From Eulemur rufifrons (taxonomy: Eukaryota > Chordata > Mammalia > Primates > Lemuridae), in assembly GCF_041146395.1 (NCBI RefSeq), contig NC_091001.1:105546965-105610964 (forward strand): a stretch of 64,000 nucleotides of DNA, in the 5' to 3' direction. This document shows positions 56,926-64,000 of this stretch, piece after piece (position 1 is the stretch's first letter; every line of letters begins with the position of its first letter). The notes under the pieces are model-generated. The model did not search any database, was not told where the DNA came from, and saw only the letters and a program-made list of their open reading frames with translations. Position numbers and translations under genes: made by a program.

Positions 56926-58439
56926 TGAGCAAGTTGCTTTGAATCAATGTTAAAGAGTTTTGCTAACTCTCAAATTTCCAGGTAAGCAAAGGTGTGGTGG
57001 TTGTGTCTGAGGGTCAGAGTGTTGACTATCAACCTTGGAGGTTTCCAGAAGTCATAAACCAGCCAGGTGGGTTTGACCTGATTGCTATTTTTCCTTGCTT
57101 AGACTCTCATTTTGACTGCCTGCTTGGCTCCTGCCCAAACTGCTGGCAGCCCTTGAAATGCTCACCCACTCTGACTATAGGTGGATACACAGAACTTTAT
57201 AAATCCCAATGGTCTTGGAGAAGGTAAATATGCTAAAATTTAAGCCTCTGGCTCCCAAATTTTGACCACTAAGAACTTTTTTCATTAAGTTGTTAGCTTA
57301 TGAATTTCTTTGTTTTTAAAGTTTTGCTAGTTTCATTATTTATACATTGATTATGATCCTGTGTTTGTGTTAACAAAGGGATATTCAATTGTTAACCTGA
57401 GCTGCTGATAAAATTGTGATAACGAGTATGACTCTCCAGCTGAGAGTGATCTGTTTACAGGCAAATGTATGATTTCCAATTGGGTCAGGACTTTACATAA
57501 ACATGAAAAAAAAAAAAAGATTTGGAACAATATGCAGTGGAGGAAGGACACTGACCTCATGGGTCATTCATTCGAGAGAGCTGCAGTGGAAGTGGATTTC
57601 TCAGGGCCCAGCTAGGCTGTGGTTGCATCAGAAGGAGATGCACAGCAAAGTGCTTGGATATGTAGGCAAGCCTGTTCACCAGCAACATGTGAATTCAAAT
57701 GAAACAGCAGGAAAAACAAAAAAAAGAATGAGGTTTAGGGAAGTGCAGACCAATATGAAGAGAGGATATCTGACTTTAAGAATCTACAATTTCATAGAGT
57801 AACCTAGGATAACAGTTGTGAGGTAGAGAAACTAACCCCAAGATTTGAAACAATGTTCTGGTATAAAGCTATTTTGATATAAGAGATACTTAGTGTGAAG
57901 AGTGGGAATTTCACCTGTATAGGGAGTCTGATCTGCTGTGGCTCAAGTTAGTACAGAAGCAGCCCCTGAGTAAACAGGTTTATCTGGGCCTGAGGCCAGC
58001 GTGAGGACAGATCTCATGTCTGAAAGCCTGAAACATAGCCATTGAGACATACTTAAATGTTGGTTAAATTGTGCTGTTTGGTTGCCATTTCAAAAAGATT
58101 AGATTGAATGATCCACTCTATGTTTAAGAACATTGACAGAAGAATCCAGGAAATGTCTAAACAGAGAACGGATGTGAGTTGGAGTGGAGTAAAGAGGAGA
58201 GATATCATGGAGTAGAGCCAAATATGACATTCTCCAGGATTGGGCTGTGTGTGTGGAGGGGGAGAGGTAACTTGTTGAGAAACACCACAGTACTGATGTA
58301 TAGACAGACTCTCCGATGCTTAGTGGTCAAGGGGTAGAGGTCAGATCTGAATTGAGGTCAGGGAAACAGGATTCTATTTTGCTGTGAGATCCTAGGACAG
58401 TTTCAGAACAGTATTGTATGCAAGCAACATGGCTCCTTG
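56926..58439. other. Long unassigned stretch
   Basis: About 1.5 kb with no confident repeat or exon. A run of 13 A residues lies near 57506-57518. A 99-codon frame at 57503-57802 starts in that A run and is not protein-like. Confidence 0.4.
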
Positions 58440-58590
58440 GAGTCTTTATAGATTGCTTAATCATTCAGCTGAACTCCAGCACACTCTTCACATTATGTTT
58501 GAGGAAACTGAGGCCCAGGGGAGCACTGTGATTAGCTCAAGTTCACACTGATGGAGGCAGAGCTTGGTACGGAACACCCATTCTTCTTCC
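58440..58590 (-). repeat. MIR SINE
   Basis: 'tttgaggaaactgaggcccaggg', 'ctcaagttcacactgatgg' follow the antisense MIR core. Confidence 0.7.
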
Positions 58591-59447
58591 CACTGCCCTG
58601 TACTGACTACTCACAAATGAACAATGACCCCAGGAAAGTCCTGAGTGTGTGGCAATCTCAGAAGTTTCCACGGTGCTCTGCCAGACTCTCCTCCCCTGAG
58701 CTACTCACCAACACATGCTGCCAGATCATGTTCTTTTCCCTCTTCAAGTACTTAGGAATCTTCTGGTCACATTTGACAAGTGGAGCAGAACTCAGAGGCT
58801 TTGCAAAGACCTTCCATTAGCCAAATACAGAAAAACCTCATTTAAGAGTGAATCGGTGAAGACCTATCGAAATAAGAGATTTGAGCCAAACTAAACCATG
58901 ACCCAAAAATCAGGACAGACTTCTTTATTGTGAGGAAGCACAAATAGAGATCTATTGAATTATAGCACCAAAATATTCTCAATATTTTATTAGGCTTTAA
59001 TTCTTTGCTATATCATAAATTAATTTGAATTATGAAATATTTAAATGTGTATATAATTCTTAATTTTTTTCAATTTCTAGTCACTTTCCTTTAGCATTCA
59101 TATAGTGTTACCTAATGAAGATTCTACTAGGCTTTCACTAAAGACTCAATTTAGTTGCAGTTGGAAACATTTATACTTATGCAATGAATGGATATTCTTT
59201 ATTATCTTCTTACTATTTTCCAACCTGAGATTCAATGGATTTTATGTCAGGAGAATTCAACTCCAGACAATTCAGTTCAGTGGCTTTTAATGTCATTTCT
59301 AAAGTTCTGTTTGCAAATCTCTCGACTAACTAATTCAAGTCATTCTCAGAAAAAATTGTGTTGAATTTCACCTTATGTGGCAAAACTAAAGGATTCATAT
59401 GAAGTTGTCTGTGGAAATTCTTTTGCATCTTGGCATGATTCCAATCA
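58591..59447. other. Unassigned DNA
   Basis: No gene or confident repeat. 'cagaaaaacctcatttaagag' near 58826 could be the start of a decayed DNA transposon, not pursued. Confidence 0.35.
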
Positions 59448-59658
59448 CAGAGGTTGGTAAACTTTCTGTAAAGGGCCATAATAAATATTTAGATTTTACA
59501 GGTCACGGATATTCATTATCTTATGTCTCTTTCTTCTTCCTTTTTCTCCATCTGCAACTCCTTATAAATGTAAAAGAAAAAAAAAATAAGTTCATGAGCC
59601 ATACAAAAACAGGTTGTGGGCCAGGTTTGGTCCATGATTCATGGTTGGTACATCCCTG
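59448..59658 (+). mobile_element. hAT-Charlie non-autonomous element
   Basis: Complete-looking 211-bp copy: starts 'cagaggttggtaaactttctgtaaagggcc', middle T/C-rich, right half 'acaaaaacaggttgtgggccaggtttgg', ends 'ggtacatccctg'. Ends are CAG...CTG as in hAT elements. An 8-bp target duplication is not evident. Same family, opposite strand, as 29015-29178. Confidence 0.82.
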
Positions 59659-59984
59659 TCTGAGTCATGGAATGGCATGCCTGTAGATTTGTAATCACAT
59701 GTATTTTACCTTCTCTTGATAGAGGTCTATAGACAGAGGTCTGTACTGGACTTAGAGGTGTTCTCAAGCATTGATGCTTAACTTTTTGAAAGGTTATCAC
59801 CAGGAACATAGAATTTGGTATTAAGCATGGACACTATCCATATAAACACATAATTTTGCATAGAGTTCAGAAGATTCATAGAACTTCTATATATATTCAT
59901 AGATCCCAAGTTAAGCAAAACATCTTCTAGATATGTGATTTTCTTCTTTTTATTTAAGAATTTGGCAATCATTCCTACATATTG
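59659..59984. other. Unassigned DNA
   Basis: No gene or repeat recognised. Confidence 0.4.
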
Positions 59985-60290
59985 CTACAAATACTCTTCT
60001 TCTAAAGGAACTTTATATAATATGACCAACATTAGCATATGACATTTTAAACATCTATGTGATATTTCTTTTGGTATGTTTGCCAATTTATTTATCCATT
60101 TTACTACATTTAAATGTTTAGTCTAATTGAGTTTTTCTAACTATTAAAAAAGTATTATGGTGAATAGCTTTGTGCATAAAGCTTTTTCTTTTGTTGCTGT
60201 ATTTATTTTATCTCATAAGTGGAACAACTAGATCAAAAGGAATAAATCTTTTTAAGAATTTTGTTACTAATTAACAGTGCCAAATTAATA
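59985..60290 (-). repeat. Old L1 (L1ME-like) fragment
   Basis: 'ctattaaaaaagtattatggtgaatagctttgtgc', 'ctcataagtggaacaactagatc', 'ttaacagtgccaaatt' follow an antisense old L1 3' UTR order. Confidence 0.55.
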
Positions 60291-60297
60291 CTACTGT

Positions 60298-60322
60298 GTC
60301 TCTCTCTCTCTCTTTTTTTTTT
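60298..60322 (+). repeat. (TC)n followed by poly-T
   Basis: Seven to eight TC units then ten T residues. Confidence 0.9.
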
Positions 60323-60599
60323 CATCATCATAGGAAGTCTTCAAGTATTGTACATAGTGCAGCATTTGTTTATAAGAAGTAGCTCTTTTGATTTAGCTGT
60401 TCTAGGAAGGGTCTGAGAAATGTGCACCCTGCTCACCCTGCATCTTGACCACCAAGAATCCTAATTTACTGAATGCTGAGCTTTGCCTCAGCGAGTGGTC
60501 CATCCTGGGATCTTTCTGGTTTGATATTACTTTGTTTGATATTCATTACTTTTCTAGTAGAAATTAATATGGTAGAAATTTGTTTGGTAGAAATTTTAC

Positions 60600-60670
60600 T
60601 AATCCATCCATTCACTCAATACATATCATTTTGTGTAGCAGTGGCCTGGACATAGGGAAAACAGCAAAAT
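60600..60670 (-). repeat. L2 3' end fragment
   Basis: 'tccatccattcactcaatacatatc', 'gcagtggcctggacatagggaaaacagc' resembles the antisense L2 tail. Confidence 0.45.
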
Positions 60671-60689
60671 GGTAATTGATAATAATGAT

Positions 60690-60980
60690 AATGATAGTAA
60701 CATCATCAGTGGCAACAATTAATAATGCTAGCAAAGTTATAGCAGATAATTACATAGTACATATTATGGGCCAATCACTTTTTTAAGTACTTTTAGATAT
60801 ATTAGCTTATTTAATTCTATTCTATGAGTTGAACACTTTTAGCATCTCATTTTACAGGTAAGGAAACTGAGGACTAGAGAATTTAAGTAATAATCTCTAC
60901 ATCACCTAACTAGTAAGTATGAGAGTCAATATTTAAACTGATGCAATCAAAACAGATAGTCTCAGCTTTCATGAAGACCC
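60690..60980 (-). repeat. MIR SINE, near full length
   Basis: 'attatgggccaatcac', 'gatatattagcttatttaattc', 'ctcattttacaggtaaggaaactgagg', 'cacctaactagtaagtatgagag' are a strong antisense MIR. Confidence 0.82.
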
Positions 60981-61594
60981 TGTGCTAGTATGATGAGAAT
61001 ATTCTATATGGAACGAAGAATTTTACATTCCAGTGCAAATTAATCTGTATAGATTTTGTTTGCAGGAGAGATGAATGAGATAAAGAAGAAGAGGTGGTAC
61101 GAGTCATGAGTTTGTTTCTCTTTCGATGAGATTAAGTCCAAGTAGACTTCCCCCTCTCCCATATGCATTAACTCTTCCCTGAACAAACCAACTCAGGCCA
61201 TGTCAGCAGGAGACCTGTGGTCAAGCCTCAAGTAACATCAAACTTGTCAAAGCCTTCACCAGTTAGGGTCCTAATCTCCCTGCATACATTTTGCAAGAAG
61301 GTTAGTTTCTGTTCTTTCCAAGCCTCCCCTGCCTTGGCATGTTTGTTTTGGTTGTTACCCTCTGGGCCTTGCACAAGTTCCCAGGTCTTACTGCAACCTT
61401 GTAACAGCATTTGAAGGGTGTGAATCTTCAGTGACTAACACTCTTGGATATTCTTGTTTACTTCTGCTAAAGAAACATTTTCATTATAAAAGAGAAACTC
61501 TGTTCCCCAAAGCCAGGTGATTCTCTGCCTGCAGACATTACCTGATGCAGCTGGACTCTAAATGCTTAATCTGTCTATAAACTGTCACACAGAG
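60981..61594. other. Unassigned DNA
   Basis: No gene or confident repeat. Opposed 60-65 codon frames at 61217-61414 are not protein-like. Confidence 0.4.
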
Positions 61595-61785
61595 CACATG
61601 TTTAAGAGTCACACAGACCTGAGTTACACTCTCATTTATATCCCTTACTGACTGTGTGACTTTGGCATTTAATCATCAGTTTCCTTATCTCAAAACTAGG
61701 GTTATAATTCCCACATTGAGAGATGATAGATATGAAGAATAAATAATAACATTTATTAGGTAGCAAGCATTCAATACATAGTAGT
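61595..61785 (+). repeat. MIR SINE
   Basis: 'aagagtcacacagacctgag', 'cttactgactgtgtgactttggc', 'cagtttccttatctcaaaactaggg', 'ggtagcaagcattcaatac' follow sense MIR. Confidence 0.8.
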
Positions 61786-61954
61786 GTCTTTCTCTTCTCA
61801 TACTTAAAAAAATGAATAGTGATTAATTGGGGCAGAGAAAAAAATAGTATGAACTACTGAGAATTTAAATTTTTAAGAGATAGGCATTAAAACTGGTCAG
61901 AGTCATCAAAATTATTTTCAGGTTGTTAAATGTATATATTGCTCCATATTAGCA

Positions 61955-62665
61955 TCAGAACAATCTTCCTGAAACACAGCTCCTAATATTTCATTCAAGT
62001 CCTCATAATCTTTCAATGACACTTCACTGCTGCAGGATCAATTCCAAGTCTCTTGGCCAGACATTCAAGACCCTACATAACTTTGAACAAAATTAAAATA
62101 AAATTCTTGTTTCTCACTACTCCCCCCTGTGTAATTTTGGGTCCAGCAAATGTGAAATATTCACTATTCCTAGAATATGCTTTCCCGATTCTTTGTCTTT
62201 GTTCATCCTTTATCTTACTCTTGGCATGTTCTCTCTCTATTTCTGCCTGGTGATTATTCTGCTCTTTAAAGAGTCTTTTTAAAAGCAATTACTCTAAGCT
62301 TCCATAACCTCATGTTCCAACAAAACACAAATTATTGTGTGCACTTCCCCATGGTATTTTGTGTTTTCTCTATCAGAATTTCCCTTATTCCATCTTGTAC
62401 TTATTTGGTGGTTTGCTCAAATGCTCCTTATGTTCTTTACCTGCTCAAGAGTAGGTCTGGGGGATGGGCATGCTTCTAGCTCTGACTCGGTGGGTCAAAG
62501 GCGATATATGTAACCTAAACATTTGTACTCTGCTAATACTCAGAAATTAAAAAAAAAGAGAGTAGGGCTGAGACTTTATCACTTTTAACCCTTGCATAAA
62601 CTTAGCATAGTGTCTGGCATAGTGGGGTCTGTCCTCAATACATTTGTTAAATGAATGAAATAGAT
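61955..62665 (+). repeat. L2 LINE split by young L1 tail
   Basis: 61955-62458: 'aacaatcttcctgaaacacagctcc', 'gcaggatcaattccaagtctc', 'ctagaatatgctttccc', 'cttatgttctttacctgctc'. 62571-62665: 'tgtctggcatagtggggtc', 'cctcaatacatttgttaaatgaatgaaa', the L2 3' terminus. The pieces join at the young L1 target site. Confidence 0.78.
62460..62558 (+). mobile_element. 5'-truncated lineage-specific L1 3' end
   Basis: About 100 bp: 'ggggatgggcatgcttctagc', 'tctgactcggtgggtcaaagg', 'gtaacctaaacatttgtac', then an A tail. It resembles, from memory, the 3' terminus of young strepsirrhine L1 copies. Flanked by AGAGTAGGTCTG (62448-62459) and AGAGTAGGGCTG (62559-62570), a 12-bp target duplication with one mismatch. 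Extreme 5' truncation is usual for L1. Confidence 0.78.
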
Positions 62666-62694
62666 GAACTGAATATAAAAACTTTGGTCCCAGA

Positions 62695-62825
62695 ATTGGG
62701 CACCTAGATTCGAATCCTAGCTAGTATCTATGTGATCTTGGGAAAGTCTTTTATCTACTCTAGTTCTAAATTACTTCATCTATAAAATTTAAAAATGTGG
62801 TTAGTGGTTTTCAAAGTAGGCTTCA
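62695..62825 (+). repeat. MIR SINE
   Basis: 'gggcacctagattcgaatcctagc', 'atctatgtgatcttgggaaagtc', 'acttcatctataaaatttaaaaatg' follow sense MIR. Confidence 0.75.
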
Positions 62826-63154
62826 TAGAGAGGAATAAGTTCAAAGATGTCCTTCTGGATCCATTTTTGGGAGGAAATGTATCTATTTTTCCTCTCTAGC
62901 TTCAACCAGCAAAGCTCATCCTTCCTCTGTTTACATCAGGATATCAAATGAGTTATGTTCATTTAAACAACATATTCTGCACATTCAACAAATTACACCA
63001 TGAGATTGGTTATTATGTGAGGCTTCTTCCATTTCTCACTGTCTAATTTTTAACATAAATGTACATATAAAAGACATATGAAAACAATGGCTCCGATACA
63101 AATGGACATAATGTTGAATCTTATCCAAATTCAGAAATGAAAGAGCAGAGAATT
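62826..63154. other. Unassigned DNA
   Basis: No gene or repeat recognised. Confidence 0.4.
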
Positions 63155-63385
63155 ACCATTTCTTGAACAACTAATGTGTTTTGAGTGCCTGCTGTGTGCC
63201 CAGTAAGTTCTAGAAATTTTACTTAGTTTCTCTCTCAAAATCTACCATATAGGTACAAATTTTCCCACCTTACATCTGGTAAAGCAGACAGGGCAAGCGT
63301 GTTTCCTATCAAGCAGCCAAGCAGAAACTGGGTGTGGTCAGCCCCAAAGTTTGTACTCTTTTCCCACTGTGCCACTTAAAATGAT
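63155..63385 (-). repeat. MIR SINE
   Basis: 'gagtgcctgctgtgtgcccag', 'accttacatctggtaaagcagacagggc', 'tactcttttcccactgtgccac' follow antisense MIR. Confidence 0.68.
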
Positions 63386-64000
63386 AAAAATGGATTCTGG
63401 GAGTTAAAATGCATGGACACATATGCAAAACAAGGGAATGGTTTTGAAAACACCTCTCTTCCCCAAATCTGTAAGATATAGTGGTTGTTTGGGGAGTGGT
63501 GTGACTCAAACAGCCTCATTACCATTTCCCATTAGATGTTCAGCTCAGACCAATGAATGGAATGATTACAAAGCCTACTCCTGTCCTGTGCAACTCCTAT
63601 AAGCTGAACCATGAGCAATTTCCACTGAGCTGGATTGCCTATATTGGAATTGATTTTGCTGCCCAGAAAACATGCAGTGAGGCTTTAGCTAAAGAATCCA
63701 GCAGGAAACACAAGCCCAAATTGGTCTTGGGGAGAGGGAGGTGCCACAAGCTCTAAAGGGATTCTGAGAGGCTCAGTTGCTGTTATAGGAACTGCACGAT
63801 GACTATGCTGAATAAAGTTTATTAAGGGAACTTTGGGTACAAATTAGTAGATTTAGGCAGGTAGCAAAGCAGAGTTTGGGGATTTTTGGTTTAAGACTAT
63901 ATGAAGGAGTTTGTTTTTTTTTTAAATAACTGATCCAAAACAGAGTGCCCTGAGCAGCATCCATGAAGAAAAGACTCATGAAAGCTTAGAGATTTAGTGC
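63386..64000. other. Unassigned DNA at window end
   Basis: No repeat recognised. A 67-codon frame (63553-63756) sits in sequence of moderate GC, with no domain; AATAAA at 63811-63816 is downstream. Not enough to call an exon or transcript end. Confidence 0.35.

Noticed and set aside
63553..63830. Possible terminal exon with AATAAA
   Set aside because: The frame is short and unrecognised, and a single AATAAA in AT-rich DNA is expected by chance.

Overview
The window is mammalian nuclear DNA, most likely from a strepsirrhine (lemur-like) primate. The main evidence is the Alu at 2549-2893, whose monomers are separated by the long T/A-rich linker I associate with lemur Alus, and a young L1 3' tail at 62460-62558 that resembles strepsirrhine L1 ends. 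The sequence is AT-rich, with no obvious CpG island, and carries the usual placental repeats: MIR, L2, old L1, MaLR (MLT1-type) LTRs, hAT-Charlie and mariner. The species identification rests on remembered repeat features, not on a database search.

I find no supportable protein-coding gene, exon chain, rRNA, tRNA, snRNA or CRISPR array. The longest open frames (160 codons at 7272-7754, 144 codons at 18046-18480 on the minus strand) have no recognisable domain. The only frame with a recognisable protein is a decayed mariner transposase (23015-24038, minus). The window is best read as intergenic DNA or the inside of a long intron.

Layout: 0-9 kb holds two Alus, several MIRs, an L2 and two (TG)n tracts. 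At 9-13.2 kb there is a MIR split by a MaLR LTR with a perfect 5-bp target duplication, long L2 copies and an inverted L1. At 13-22 kb there are MIRs, one MaLR LTR and long unassigned stretches. At 22.4-25.1 kb there is L2 and a near full-length mariner fossil with terminal inverted repeats and a DD34D triad. At 27.6-30.9 kb there is an LTR inside an LTR, a Charlie fragment, and an L2 split by a 5'-inverted L1 with an exact 11-bp target duplication. At 32-35.1 kb there is a MaLR LTR and about 1.2 kb of antisense old L1. At 35-44 kb the DNA is mostly unassigned, with an Alu, MIRs and an MER5-like element. At 44-53.2 kb there are two MaLR LTRs, one ERV1-like LTR, and L2 and MIR copies. At 53-64 kb there are MIRs, a Charlie element, old L1, and an L2 split by the lineage-specific L1 tail.

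There is no gene system here. The interest lies in the nested insertions, which give a relative chronology (L2 and MIR oldest; then LTRs, mariner and L1; Alu and the lemur-type L1 youngest), and in several non-repetitive, homeodomain-site-rich segments that could be conserved regulatory elements. Those last calls are inference and need alignment to test.
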